64,000 nucleotides of DNA. Origin: Ovis canadensis (taxonomy: Eukaryota > Chordata > Mammalia > Artiodactyla > Bovidae). Positions 47,916 through 59,840 of the stretch are shown in pieces (position 1 is the stretch's first letter; the number at the start of each line of letters is the position of its first letter). Below the pieces are notes generated by a model. That model worked only from the letters and a program-made list of their open reading frames with translations, made no database searches and was not told where the DNA came from. A program made the position numbers and the translations under genes. Location: the NCBI RefSeq assembly GCF_042477335.2, contig NC_091255.1:18020501-18084500 (forward strand), in the 5' to 3' direction.

Positions 47916-50055
47916 GATTGTGGCTTAGATCGTGAACTCCTTATTGCCAAATTCAGACTTAAATTGAAGAAAGTAGGGAAAACCACTAGACCATTCAGGT
48001 ATGACCTAAATCAAATCCCTTATGATTATACAGAAGAAGTGAGAAATAGATTTAAGGGACTAGATCTGATAGACAGAGTGCCTGATGAACTATGGATGGA
48101 GGTTCATGACACTGTACAGGAGACAGGGATCAAGACCATCCCCAAGAAAAAGAAATGCAGAAAAGCAAAATGGCTGTCTGAGGAGGCCTTACAAATAGCT
48201 GTGAAAAGAAGAGAAGTGAAAAGCAAAGGAGAAAAGGAAAGATGTACCCATTTGGATGCAGAGTTCCAAAAAATAGCAAGTAGAGATAAGAAAGCCTTCC
48301 TCAGCAGTCAGTGCAAAGAAATAGAGGAAAACAATAGAATGGGAAAGACTAGAGATCTCTTCAAGAAAATTAGAGATACCAAGGGAACATTTCATGCAAA
48401 GATGGGTGCAATAAAGGACAGAAATGGTATGGACCTAACAGAAGCAGAAGATAGTAAGAAGAGGTGGCAAGAATACACAGAAGAACTGTACAAGAAAGAT
48501 TTTCATGACCCAGATAGTCACGATGGTGTGACCACTCACCTAGAGCCAGACATCCTGGAATGTGAAGTCAAGTGGGTCTTAGGAAGTATCACTACGAACA
48601 AAGCTAGTGGAGGTGATGGAATTCCAGTTGAGCTATTTCAAATCCTAAAAGATGATGCTGTGAAAGTGCTGCACTCAGTATGTCAGCAAATTTGGAGAAC
48701 TCAGCAGTGGCCACAGGACTGGCAAAGGTCAGTTTTCATTCCAACCCCAAAGAAAGGTAATGCCAAAGAATGCTCAAACTACCGCACAATTGCACTCATC
48801 TCACAGGCTAGTAAAGTAATGCTCAAAATTCTCCAAGCCAGGCTTCAGCAATATGTGAACCATGAACTTCCAAATTTTAAGCTGGTTTTCGAAAAGGCAG
48901 AGGAACCAGAGATCAAATTGCCAACATCCAATGGATCATAGAAAAAGCAAGAGAGTTCCAGAAAAGCATCTATTTCTGCTTTATTGACTACTCCAAAGCC
49001 TTTGACTGTGTGGATCACAATAAACTGTGGAAATTCTGAAAGAGTTGGGAATACCAGACCACCTTACCTGCCTCCTGAGAAACCTGTATGCAGGTCAGGA
49101 AGCAACAGTTAGAACTGGACATGGAACAACAGACTGGTTCCAAATAGGAAAAGGAGTACATCAAGGCTGCTTATGGTCACCCAGCTTATTTAACTTATAT
49201 GCAGAGTACATCATGAGAAACGCTGGGCTGGAAGAAGCACAAGCTGGAATCAAGATTGCCAGGGGAAATATCAATCACCTCAGATATGCAGATGACACCA
49301 TCCTTATGGCAGAAAGTGAAGAGGAACTGAAAAGCCTCTGATGAAAGTGAAGGAGGAGAGTGAGAAAGTTGGTTTAAAGCTCAACATTCAAAAAAACGAA
49401 GATCATGGCATCTGTTCCCATCACTTCATGGCAGATAGATGGGGAAACAGTGGCTGACTTTATTTTGGGGGGCTCCAAAATCACTGCAGATGGTGATTCC
49501 AGCCATGAAATTAAAAGATGCTTACTCCTTGGAAGGAAAGTTCTAACCAACCTAGACAGCATATTAAAAAGCAGAGACATTACTTTGTCAACAAAGGTCC
49601 ATCTAGTCAAGCCTATGGTTTTTCCAGTGGTCATGTATGGATGTGAGAGTTGGAATGTAAAGAAAGCTGAGTGCTGAATTGACACTTTTGAACTGTGGTG
49701 TTGGAGAAGACTCTTGAGAGTCCCTTGGACTGCAAGGAGATCCAACCAGTTCATCCTAAAGGAGATCAGTCCTGGGATTTCTTTGGAGGGAATGATGCTA
49801 AAGCTAAAACTCGAGTACTTTGGCCACCTCATGTGAAGAGTTGACTCGTTTGAAAAGACCCTGATGCTGGGAAAGATTGAGGGCAGGAGAAGAAGGGGAC
49901 AACAGAGGATGAGATGGTTAGATGGCATCACCGACTCAATGCACATCAGTTTGGGTAAATTCTGGGAGTTGGTGATGGACAGGGAAGCCTGGCGTACTGT
50001 GGTTCATGTGGTCACAAAGAGTCGGACGTGACTGAGCGACTGAGCTGAACTGATG
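47916..50055 (+). mobile_element. BovB (RTE-type) LINE, 5'-truncated, with RT remnant
   Basis: About 2.1 kb, the longest uninterrupted BovB here, running from the endonuclease-RT linker to the ACTGAGCGACTGAGCTGAAC 3' end. The endonuclease domain is missing. BovB is a ruminant retrotransposon related to snake and lizard elements. This copy is inactive because frameshifts and stops split its reading frame. Confidence 0.95.
47964..49677 (+). pseudogene. BovB reverse transcriptase, broken reading frame
   Basis: Open from 47964 to 48941 (linker and first RT motifs: WPQDWQRSVFIPTPKKGN, then CSNYRTIALIS). It shifts frame near 48885 and continues through FIDYSKAFDCVDH (about 48980). A second open piece is 49027-49341, with catalytic YADD at 49285-49296, and a third is 49405-49677 (KITADGDSSHEIKRCLLLG). 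Breaks are small indels. Two of three catalytic aspartates (YADD) and the FxDxxxAFD motif are still readable. It encoded the element's RT; no intact product is possible. Confidence 0.92.
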
Positions 50056-50094
50056 ACTTTTAGCTTCAATTTGGAGATTTATAACTTATGTGCA

Positions 50095-50286
50095 TGTGCT
50101 TATTCAGTGGTGTCTGACTCTGCAACCCCGTGGACATAGCCCACCAGGCCTCACTGTCCATGGAATTTCCCAGGTAAGAAAGCAGGCTGCCATTTCCTCC
50201 TCCAGGGGATCTTTCTAACCTAGGAATTGAAACTATATCTCCAGCATCTCCTGCATTAGCAGGCAGATTCTTTGCCACTGAGCCAC
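50095..50286 (-). repeat. Bov-tA SINE
   Basis: TTATTCAGTGGTGTCTGACT to CTTTGCCACTGAGCCAC. Confidence 0.85.
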
Positions 50287-50375
50287 TGCTGCTGCTGCTG
50301 CTGAGTCACTTCAGTCGTGTCCGACTCTGTGCGACCCCATAGACAGTAGCCCGCCAGGCTCCCCCGTCCACACTG
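50287..50375 (-). repeat. Bov-A SINE, truncated, with CTG tail
   Basis: CTG repeats then GAGTCACTTCAGTCGTGTCC to CGCCAGGCTCCCCCGTCCAC. Confidence 0.85.
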
Positions 50376-50589
50376 GGGGCCCAATGTATAACTTAAAGCA
50401 TACTTATATAGTGCCTTATGATTTTTGAAACACGTCATTTAATTTGATCTTTTTGTCAACTCTAAGTAGGTGTGATAAGCTGGCCTGTGTACTTATGTTC
50501 CTTTCATCCATCAATCCAGCCATCCATTTACTGCATAACACATGTTTCACAATGACTTGTTGCATGAATAAATATTTCAAATAAATTAA

Positions 50590-51042
50590 AATATTTATTT
50601 GGGTGTGCCAGGTCTTAGACTGATGCTGAAGCTGAATCTCCAATACTTTGGCCACCTGATGTAAAGAGCTGACTCATTGGAACAGACCTTGATGCTGGAA
50701 AAGATTAAGGGCGTGAGGAGAAAAGGGCAACAGAGGATGAGATGGTTGATGGCATCATAAACTCAACAGACGTGAGTCTGAGCAAACTCCAAGGAGATGT
50801 GGACAGGGAAGCCTGGCGTGCTGCAGTGCATGGGGTTGCCAGGAGTCAGACGTGATTGAGCAACTGAACAACAACAAAGGTCTTTGTGGCACTTAGTTGT
50901 AGCACTTGAAATCTTAGTTGTAGCACTCGAAATCTTAGTTGTGGCATGCAGGGATCTAATTCTCTGAGTAGGGATCAAACCTGGGCCACTGCCACTGGGA
51001 GTGTGGTCTTAGCCACCGGACCAGCAGGCAGGCAAGTCCCTC
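50590..51042 (-). repeat. CHR-like SINE split by BovB
   Basis: TATTTATTTGGGTGTGCCAG on the left; TTAGTTGTGGCATGCAGGGA to GGACCAGCAGGCAGGCAAGT on the right. AGGTCTT flanks the BovB piece. A local triplication of TTAGTTGTAGCAC-like units lies at 50893-50950. Confidence 0.7.
50619..50874 (+). mobile_element. BovB LINE 3' fragment
   Basis: TGATGCTGAAGCTGAATCTC to GATTGAGCAACTGAACAACA. Confidence 0.88.
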
Positions 51043-51099
51043 AAACAAGATTTAGAATCGTTGGTCATACATAGGATGGTGTTTCTAAACATTTTTTAA

Positions 51100-51690
51100 T
51101 TATAAAATAAATATGTGTAATAGTCATCTGTTAAATTTTTTTTACTTTTAAAAACGAGTAAAATAGATAGTACTTAAATTTTTGCCATTTTAACCATTTT
51201 TAAGTGTACAATTCAGTGGCATTTTTAATAATTGTAGGAACATCTCCACTATTTTTAAAACATTTTTCATCACCCCTAACAGATTACCCATTAAGCAATA
51301 GCTCTTTATTATTTCCTCCCCTAAGCTCCTTGTAATCCCAGGGACGGGGGAGCCTGGTGGGCTGCCATCTATGGGGTCTCACAGAGTCGGACACAACCGA
51401 GGCGACTTAGCAGCAGCAGCAGCAGCAAGCTCCTTGTAATCTTTAATCTACTTTCCATTTCTGTGATTTGCTTATCATACATATTTCATATAAATGAAAT
51501 CATACAATATTTTTCCTTTTGTCTCTGGCTTAATGTTTTCTTGATTCATCCATGTTGGAGCATGTAGAAGAACTTCAGTTCTTTTTATGAGGCTGAGTAA
51601 TATCCCATTGTATGTATGTGTATAATATATTTTGCTTATCTGTTCATCTGTTTGATGGACATTTGGGTTGTTTCTAATAGTGTTTTAATG
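51100..51690 (-). mobile_element. old L1 3' end with Bov-A insertion, antisense
   Basis: TTAAGTGTACAATTCAGTGG, TCATCACCCCTAACAGATTA and ATGAGGCTGAGTAATATCCC. Bov-A at 51338-51426 splits it. Confidence 0.78.
51338..51426 (+). repeat. Bov-A SINE unit
   Basis: CAGGGACGGGGGAGCCTGGT with AGCAGCAGC tail. 15-bp duplication AAGCTCCTTGTAATC (51323-51337 and 51427-51441). Confidence 0.92.
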
Positions 51691-52999
51691 GTTTATAAGT
51701 TTATATGAGCAATACTTTTTGTTCCTTGAAACTTTTATTGATTTTTAATGTTTATTAAGTTTAAGACAGTTGATTTGTCCTTGAAGTATTTTAAAGCTGT
51801 TCCTAGTAGCTTAAATTTTAACCCTAGTAGACTTATTTTCATTTCCTAGGTCAGCTATTTTAATTTTCTAATTACCTTGTTTTTTCTTTTTAATAATGTT
51901 CTTACAAAAATGTTTACAACCAGTTACTAGTGATAAAATTACAATACAGTGTAGTAGAAAGAACATAGGATTAAAGTCAGAAGACCTAGAGCCTAATTCT
52001 AACTGAGACATTAATAAGCCATATCAATTTAAACACCTTTATTTTCTCATTCCTTTCTTTTATTTTTAAAACAAGATAGGACTAAATGAGTGTTAAATTC
52101 ATTGGTCAAAATTTTGTGGTTTCTGTCTTTGTAGAGGCGTTTATTGAATATTCACTTTAAATGAACAATTCTGGAAATACAGAAGAATGACATTTACACA
52201 TTTTTAATTTTCAAAATCAATAATTCTAGGGTTTCCATTCCAATACATGGCATTTCAGGATTGAGACATGATGTTGAAATGTTCTATTACTTAAAAAAAA
52301 AATTGAGTTATGGGAGAGAAGCTGGCTGCTCATAATAAGTATTTTTAGTTAACGTCAATGCCTAAATTTACTGTTACTGTTAAAATTTATAGAACATTTT
52401 GCTCCCTCAGAACTGATTTTGGCATAAAACATGTTGACGAGTTTTCATGTGTTTTTGACCATAATATATTCTGTTGTCTGTTTTCAGATTTAGTTCACCT
52501 AGGCCTTTTTATGTTTCAGCTGTCCTTTTAACTCTCATTATGTATGGTAAGATGTGGGGTTTTTCAAATACACCAATACTCAGATAGTGATTTTACGTGT
52601 AGCTTATTTTGTGAGAACATAAAAGTTGGATTCACTCAGAAGAGCTTGAGAACTTATGGAAATTATGTCCTACCTACTTTCAAAAGTTAAAAATGAACAC
52701 AGATTTTTTAAAAGTGAAGTAGCAAAGTAAAGAGAATTTATATTAAGTCATATGAACTAAGGCAAAGAGAAAAACATAACTGTTTATATAACTCTTGGTC
52801 TAATGATGTGAAATATAATTGCTATCATTAGTTCTTCAAGAGAAAAATGTTTTTCTGGTCTTTGTTATTTTTTTATTTTTTTTTTACTGAGAAGTATTTG
52901 TAGAAGATTTGAAATTCAGTGAAAAGTAAGTCTTCTTTCCTCCCCTGTATTTCAGTTGCTCAGTTCATTCTTAGGAGGCAATCATCATTTTACCAGTTT
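51691..52999. other. no recognised feature
   Basis: AT-rich intergenic sequence; nothing supported. Confidence 0.5.
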
Positions 53000-53880
53000 C
53001 TTGTGTGACCTTCTAGAGCTATTACATGTATCTAAAATATAGTTTTCTTCAACACCTAAATCTTAACCCCAGACTTCAACACTCAAATCTGCACCTATTT
53101 TTGTACTGGTACATATAGAATTTTCTCAATTAAAAATTTCTGTGTGATATTCCATTGTACAAATATCCTTTTACTTAATCAGTCTGAAATTGATGGATAT
53201 TTAGGTTTTTTGGGAGGATATAAGGAATTTGTCAAGAGTATATGTACATTTAGAATTTCGATAGATGTTGCACACATATCTTCCAGAGATACTACTAATG
53301 TATACCTCTACCAGTGTTGTTTGAGAATGGCTGTTTATGCCCTCAACATAGTAGTTTATCTTTTTTGCCAATTTGATGTTTATTAAAATGACATCGCACA
53401 GTGTGATATTAACATTTTCTTGTTCTTTTCTCTTTTTAAAATGAGGTTGAATGCTTTTTGACTCATATTTCCTTTTCTATGAACTTGCTCTTCTTATTTT
53501 TTTGTTCATTTGTTTATTAAGTGGTTGGTCTTATTAATCTGTGGGAATTCTTTCCATTTTAAGGAAGGTATTAGGCCTTCATGATACAGCAAATATTTTC
53601 CTCAGTTTGTCTTGTTTTTTTGCCTCATAGAAATTAGATTTTTATGTAGCCAATTTTTTACTTTTTATTTTGTTTATGTGTCCTATTTCGACCTTCCCAC
53701 TCCATGATTATTAAATTCTCTTTTTTTTTTCTTATGGAACTGTCAGCAAGTTTTATTTTATATTTAAATCTCTCCATCTGGAATTTATTGGTATGTAAAC
53801 CAGGGCCTTGAGTTTTGAGTTTGGCAGAAGGCTTGTGATTAAAGAGGGCACTAGGTGATACCTCAGAAGACATTTAGGGG
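53000..53880 (-). mobile_element. old L1-like 3' region, antisense
   Basis: TGATATTCCATTGTACAAAT, CTCTACCAGTGTTGTTTGAG and ATCTCTCCATCTGGAATTTA resemble old L1 3' sequence; ends approximate. Confidence 0.55.
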
Positions 53881-53911
53881 AAAATGTCAATGTACTCTCT
53901 GTTTGTTTGAT

Positions 53912-54028
53912 TGAGTTTTGGCTGCACTCCATGGCATGTGGGACCTCAGTTGCCCAACTAGGGATTGAACCCACACCCTCTGCATTGAAAGGCAGAGTCT
54001 TAACCACTGGACCACGGGGCAAGTCCCT
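53912..54028 (-). repeat. CHR-like SINE
   Basis: GAGTTTTGGCTGCACTCCAT to CCACTGGACCACGGGGCAAG. Confidence 0.8.
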
Positions 54029-55140
54029 GTTTTCCATCCTGTATCAGTCAAACTCTAAAAGCTAGTTGTATACCGGACAATTGGTGGAATATGGTAGGTA
54101 ATAGTATAGCTAACGCATTTTTCTTCTTGAATTTTGGGTTTTTTCTGATTCATTTATTTAATAAATATTAAATATTTTTTGTTTAAATCAGCCAGAATTG
54201 GCTTCTGTTTGTAGTGAATGAATTCCCTTTGGATGTCCACTTTTGTCTCTATAACCTCAAAAGAATTATTGTAGTTCCTTATTTCGCTTGACATGTTAAA
54301 TCCTTTTTTGTGTCCCAAATCAACATATTAAGCTCTATCACCCATGCTCCAAACCTGCTGCAATCTATTTTAAATTAACAATGTCATGATTTTATCAAAT
54401 ATTTGACACATATAAAACCAAACCCATTTTCCCCTAAATTGGTTTTCTTTTTCTGCTTCATTTCTCTTAATGTCAGAACCTTTCTCAAAGACTAACTCAT
54501 AATGACTATGTATCTAGTCAGTTGCCAAATTATTAATTCCTTAAGTGGTACGCTCAAGTGTCAGCAAGTTCTCTAAGAACTTGGAGATTAGAGATATAAA
54601 TTTGCTCTCAGAATTAAACTATGTAATCTTCAAGATCCCTTACTAATAGTTGTTGTTTAGTCCCTAATATTAATTGTATGTTACAGAAACAATAGGAAGG
54701 CAGAATAAGCCCACTTGGGAATGTAAAACCTAGTTAGTTCCAGAGCCCCAGACAGCAGGGAGAGTCTCACTGTAGGAGTCCGCAGAGATGAATGAACTAT
54801 CACCCTTCTCTATTCTTATTTCTTGGTCAAGATTCAAAGTTGGGGAGAGAGTATTCTGTTGACCTAACTTAGGTCCGTGTCTGACCCCAGGATGTGATAG
54901 CATCTGGGGGAAAAAATCAGTACAGTTATCTTTGGCTTCTGCAAGAGGAGGCCCAGAGGCTTACCAAAACTGCCTACAGTGGAAGAGGGGTGATTGCCTA
55001 AAAGAGATGGAGATGCTGCTAGGAAAGGGATATAGCTGCTGGGCAACCAAAAACAAGGGATGTACATTATAATTTATGACTTGCTCAAAGTCTTATTATT
55101 AGGAAACAGCCTATTTAACTCCAGTCTTTGCTCTTATATG
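54029..55140. other. no recognised feature
   Basis: Intergenic; nothing recognised. Confidence 0.5.
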
Positions 55141-55146
55141 AATGAA

Positions 55147-55430
55147 GTGGTTCTCTACTTGGAATGATTTTGCCTCCCAGGGGACATTTAGCATTGTGAA
55201 GATACTTTGCTCATCTCAACGCTGAGAACAGGTGCCACCGGCTTCTAGTGGATAAGGATCAGGTATACGGCCAAACATCCTAAAATGTACCTTACAGCCC
55301 CCAGTAACACAGAATGGACAGGGAAGCCTGGCATGCTGCAGTCCATGGGGTCGCAAAGAGTCGGACACGACTTAGGGACTGAACTGAACTGAAAATATCA
55401 GTAACGCTTAGGTTAGAAACTCTAACCTGA
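55147..55430 (+). mobile_element. MER5A (hAT-Charlie) split by a BovB tip
   Basis: GTGGTTCTCTACTTGGAATG, TTGCCTCCCAGGGGACATTT, GGCTTCTAGTGGATAAGGAT and AAACATCCTAAAATGTACCT follow MER5A in order. The end resumes after the BovB piece as GGTTAGAAACTCTAACCTG. Confidence 0.7.
55313..55392 (+). mobile_element. BovB 3' tip
   Basis: ATGGACAGGGAAGCCTGGCA to GGGACTGAACTGAACTGA; only about 80 bp was inserted. Confidence 0.85.
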
Positions 55431-55851
55431 GAAAATATGGCCTGGGGCCATATTCTTTAAGTGTGTCCATCAGAAGTGTTAACATCCTATACGGTACGGT
55501 AGAAAAAGGAGGATCAAAATGGCGCTAACTTTGATTTAACCACTCAAGCCCTGTTCACAGGAATGAGGGTCCTAATATGATGCTTTAGATATTTGAATCA
55601 TAATGAACTCTGATTCTATGCACATCAGTTATCAACCTGTTGATAGTTTGATTTCCCAATTATTAATACTTTGGTTATAGCCAGATGGATAGAATTGTCT
55701 GGTCTCAATGGAAGTAATAGTTCTCATTGTAAACTTCTATATTGTCATTGTGATTTTTATATATCATTTCCTTCTGAGATTTGTGTCAGTTAATATACTT
55801 CCATAGTAATTTTGAACACCCAAATTTCTTTTTCCCCAGATTAAAACAAAT

Positions 55852-56055
55852 TTATATATTTACTTGGCCATGCTGGGTCTTACTTGGAGCACCCAGGATC
55901 TCCAGTCTTTGTCGTGTAATGTAGGATCTTTAGTTTCAGCATGTGAACTCGTAATTGCAGCATGTGGGATCTAGTTCCCTGACCCGTGATTGAACCCAGG
56001 CCCCCTACATTGGGAGTGTGGAGTCTTAGCCACTGGGCCACCAAGGAAGTCCCTT
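55852..56055 (-). repeat. CHR-1-like SINE
   Basis: TTACTTGGCCATGCTGGGTC to GGGCCACCAAGGAAGTCCC. Confidence 0.82.
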
Positions 56056-56089
56056 TACCTGTTTTACTGAGGAATGAAAGTAGGAATAA

Positions 56090-56690
56090 AAAGAATAAAA
56101 GAGTCCCAGTTTTATTTATATAATTGACATACATCAATGTATAAACTTAAGGTTTACAGCCTAATGATTTGACTTACATTATATTGTAAATTACTGCAGT
56201 AAGTTTAGTTAGCATCCATCATTTCATATAGATACAATTAAAGCACAAAGAAAAAAATTTTTCCTTGGGACAAGAACTGTTAGGATTTACTTTCTTGAAT
56301 TTCATGTACATCATATGGCAGTGTTAACTATAATCATGCTATGCATTATCTCCCTGATCCTTATTTATCTTGTAACTGGAAGTTTGTACCTTTCAAGCAC
56401 CTTTCTCTAATTGCCCCTCTCCCAACACTCTGTCTTTGGTAACCACAAATCTGACCTCATTTTCTATGAGTTTGTTTTAAATTCTATATAGAGAGACTGT
56501 ACAGTGTGTTTCTCTGTGTGACATATTTCACTTAGCATAATGCTTCCAAGGCCCATCAATACTGTTGCAAATGGCAGGATTTCCGCAACCTGCCCCCTAC
56601 CTCAGAGTCCTAACCACTGGACTGTCAGGGAAGTTCCCAGGATTTCCTCATTTTTTGTGTGTGCGGCTGAATAATATTTCATTGTATGTA
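56090..56690 (-). mobile_element. L1-like 3' end, antisense
   Basis: ATATAATTGACATACATCAA, TATGGCAGTGTTAACTATAA and TTTCACTTAGCATAATGCTT. A short CHR-like piece at about 56586-56638 is flanked by CAGGATTTCC. Confidence 0.65.
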
Positions 56691-56746
56691 TGTATGTGTG
56701 TGTGTGTATAAATACATACACGTGTGTGTGTATATATATATATATC
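56690..56746 (+). repeat. TG/TA microsatellite
   Basis: TATG, TG, then TA runs in L1-derived sequence. Confidence 0.8.
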
Positions 56747-56809
56747 ACGACTTCTTCATCCAATAATCTGTTTGGTTTTAGGACACTCAAATTTCTGAGC
56801 TCCCAAGTT

Positions 56810-57081
56810 GATTTTATTTTTTAAAATATTTATTTATTTATTTTGGCTGCATCAGGTCTTAGCTGTGGCATGTGGGATCTTTCCTTGCAGCATAGGCTTC
56901 TCTCTAGTTGTGGTATATGCAGGCTCCAGAGCACATGGACTCTAGTTTGCAGCAGGTGGGCTCTCTAGTTGAGGCACACAAGCTCATTTGCATGGGATCT
57001 TGGTTCCCTGACCAGGGATCAAACCCCTGTCCCCTGCATTGGAAGGTGGATTCTTAACCACTGGACCACCAGGGAAGTGCC
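56810..57081 (-). repeat. CHR-1-like SINE
   Basis: TTATTTTGGCTGCATCAGGT to GGACCACCAGGGAAGTGCC. 15-bp duplication with one mismatch, CTGAGCTCCCAAGTT (56795-56809) and CTGAGCTTCCAAGTT (57082-57096). Confidence 0.9.
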
Positions 57082-57686
57082 CTGAGCTTCCAAGTTTAAA
57101 TTGATAAATTTTATCATAAATTTTTACAGGTAAATGTCACTATGGTAGTTTCGAGATGAATTCTTTGACACCCCTCCCATCAGGAAATGGGGTGTATTTT
57201 GTCCCCTTTTATTGACAGTAATGTGCCTGTAACTGCTTTGACCAATAGAGTTGTTACTCAATAGCTAAGTCACACTCAACTCTTTGTGACCCTATGGACT
57301 GCAGCACTCCAGGCTCTTCTGTCCTCCACTGTCCCCTGAGTTTGCTCAAATTCATGTCCACTGAGTTGGGGATGCTATCTAAGCATGTCATCCTCTGCCA
57401 CCCCCTTCTCCTTTTGTCTTTAATCTTTCCCAGCATCAGGGTCTTTTCCAATGAGTCAGTTCTTCACATCAAGTGGCCAAAGAATTGGAGTTTCAGCTTC
57501 AGCATCAGTCCTTCCAATGAATATTCAGGACTGATTTCCTTTAGGATTGACTGGTTTGATCTCTTTGCAATCCAAGGGACTCTCAAGAGTCTTCTTCAGC
57601 ACCACAATTCAAAAGCATCAGTTCTTTGATGTTCATATCTGTACGTGACTACTGGAAAAACCATAGCTTCGACTATATGGACTTTT

Positions 57687-58010
57687 TCTTTTTTTTTTAA
57701 TTGGAGGCTAATTACAATATTGTAGTGGTTTTTGCCATACACTGACATGAATCAGCCATGGGTGTACATGCGTTCTCCATCCTGAACCACCCTCCCACTT
57801 CCCTCGCCATCCCATCCCTCAGGGTCATCCCAGTGCACCAGCCCTGAGCACCCTTTCTCATCCATTGAACCTGGGCTGGCAATCTGTTTTATTTATGGTA
57901 ATATACAGGTTTCAATGCTATTCTCTCAAATCATCCCACCCTCGCCTTCTCCCATAGAGTCCAAAAGTCTGTTCTTTTCATCTCTGTCTCTTTTGCTGTC
58001 TTGCATAGGC
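57687..58010 (-). mobile_element. L1 3' end inserted in BovB
   Basis: T-run at left, then ruminant L1 3' UTR text (ACATGAATCAGCCATGGGTG; CAAATCATCCCACCCTCGCC). 13-bp duplication TATATGGACTTTT with one-base ambiguity in the T-run (57674-57686 and 58011-58023). Confidence 0.92.
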
Positions 58011-58050
58011 TATATGGACTTTTACAGCAAAGTGATGTCTCTGTTTTTTA

Positions 58051-58291
58051 TTTTTTATTTTATTTTTTTTTAAAGATGGTAATCAACATTTTATTTTATT
58101 TATTTATTTATTTTTATTTATTTTTTTTTAAATTTTAAAATCTTTAATTCTTACATGAATTCCCAAACATGAAACCCCCTCCCACCTCCCTCCCCATAAC
58201 ATCTTTCTGGGTCATCCCCATGCACCAGCCCCAAGCATGCTGCATCCTGCGTCAGACATAGACTGGCGATTCAATTCACATGATAGTATAC
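58051..58291 (-). mobile_element. second L1 3' end inserted in BovB
   Basis: T-rich left end, then CCCCCTCCCACCTCCCTCCC and AGACTGGCGATTCAATTCAC. Perfect 16-bp duplication ATGTCTCTGTTTTTTA (58035-58050 and 58292-58307). Confidence 0.93.
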
Positions 58292-58325
58292 ATGTCTCTG
58301 TTTTTTAATAGGCTGTCTAGGTTTG

Positions 58326-58548
58326 TCATACTTCCCAGGTGGCTTGGTGGTAAAGAATCTACCTACCAATGCAGGAGACGTGAGTTCGATCCCTGAGTCA
58401 GGAAGATCCCTTGGAGGAGGAAATGGTAACCCACTCCAGTATTCTTGCCTGGAAAATCCCATGGACAGAGGAGCCTGGTGGCCTACAGTCCATGGGGTCT
58501 CAGAGAGTCAGACACAACTGAGCCACTGAGCACAGACATGCACGCGTG
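58326..58548 (+). repeat. Bov-tA SINE inserted in BovB
   Basis: CTTCCCAGGTGGCTTGGTGG head. 9-bp duplication CTAGGTTTG (58317-58325 and 58549-58557). Confidence 0.9.
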
Positions 58549-59289
58549 CTAGGTTTGCCTTAGCTTTCCTTCCAAGGAGCACGCGTCTTTCCATGACTGC
58601 CGTAGCTGTCTACAGTGACTTTGGAGCCCCCCAAAATAAAATCTGTCACTGCTTCCACTCTCCCCCCTTCTATTTGCCATGAAATGATGGGGCTAGATGC
58701 CCTGATCTTAATTTTTTAATGATGAATTTCAAGCCAGCTTTTTCACTCTTTCACCCTCATTAAGAGGCTCTTTAGTGCCTCTTTTCTTTCTGCCATTAGA
58801 GAAGTATTATCTGTATATCTGAGACTGTTGATATTTCTCCTGGCAGTCTTGATTCCAGCTTGTGCTTCAGCCAGCCCAGCATTTCGCATGATGTATTCCG
58901 CATATGTTTAATAAGCAGGGTGACAATATATAGCCTTGTCATACTCCTTTCCCAATTTTGAACCAGTCTGTTGTTCCATGTCCAGTTCTGTTCCTTCTTG
59001 ACCTGCATGCAAGTTTCTCAGGAGACAGATAAGGTGGTCTGGCACTCTCATCTCTTGAAGAATTTTCCAGTTTGTTGTGATCCACACAGTCAAAGGCTTT
59101 AGCCTAGTCAAATGAAACAAAAGTAGATGTTTCTCTGGAACTCTTTCGCTTTCTCTATGATCCAATGAATGTTGGCAATTTGATCTCTGGTTCCTCTGCC
59201 TTTTCTAAATCCAGCTTGGTTCATGTACTGCTGAAGCCTAGCTTGAAGGATTTTGAGCATAACCTTGCTAACATGTGAGATGAGCAGAA

Positions 59290-59497
59290 TTAGTGGCTCA
59301 GATGGTAAAGACTCTGCCTGCAATGCAGGAGACCTGGGTTTGATCCCTGGGTTGTGAAGATTCCCCTGGAGGAGGGCATAGCAACCCACTCTAGTATTCT
59401 TGCCTGGAGAATCCCCAGGGACAGAGGAGCCTGGCAGGCTACAGTCCCTGGGGTTGTAAAGAGTCGGACACGACTGAGCGACTCAGCACAGCACATA
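59290..59497 (+). repeat. Bov-tA SINE inserted in BovB
   Basis: AGTGGCTCAGATGGTAAAGA head and GGACACGACTGAGCGACTCA end. Confidence 0.88.
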
Positions 59498-59840
59498 TAA
59501 GAGTTTAAACATTCTTTGGCATTGCCTTTTGTTGGGATTGGAATGAAAACTGACCACTGCTGAGTTTTCTAAATTTGCTGACATATTGAGTGCAGCACTT
59601 TCACAGTATCATCTTTTAGGATTTGAAATAGCTCAGCTGGAATTCCATCACCTCCACTAGCTTTGTTTATAGCAATGTTTCCTAAGACCTGCTTGACTTT
59701 GCCCTCCAGGATGTCCAACTGTAGATGAGTAACCACACCATCATGATTATTTGAGTCATTGAGACCTTTCTTGTATAGTTCTTCTGTGTATTCTTGCCAC
59801 CTCTTCTTAATCTCTTCTGCTTCTGTTAGGCCCTTACCGT

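Larger units (their letters stand above)
57251..59840 (-). mobile_element. BovB LINE broken by four later insertions, antisense
   Basis: BovB text runs on the minus strand from the 3' end (TTGTTACTCAATAGCTAAGT) through the RT C-terminus and FxDxxxAFD region to the linker (CTTGCCACCTCTTCTTAATC). It is cut by two L1 3' ends (57687-58010, 58051-58291) and two Bov-tA SINEs (58326-58548, about 59290-59497). The coding frame is heavily decayed. Confidence 0.92.
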
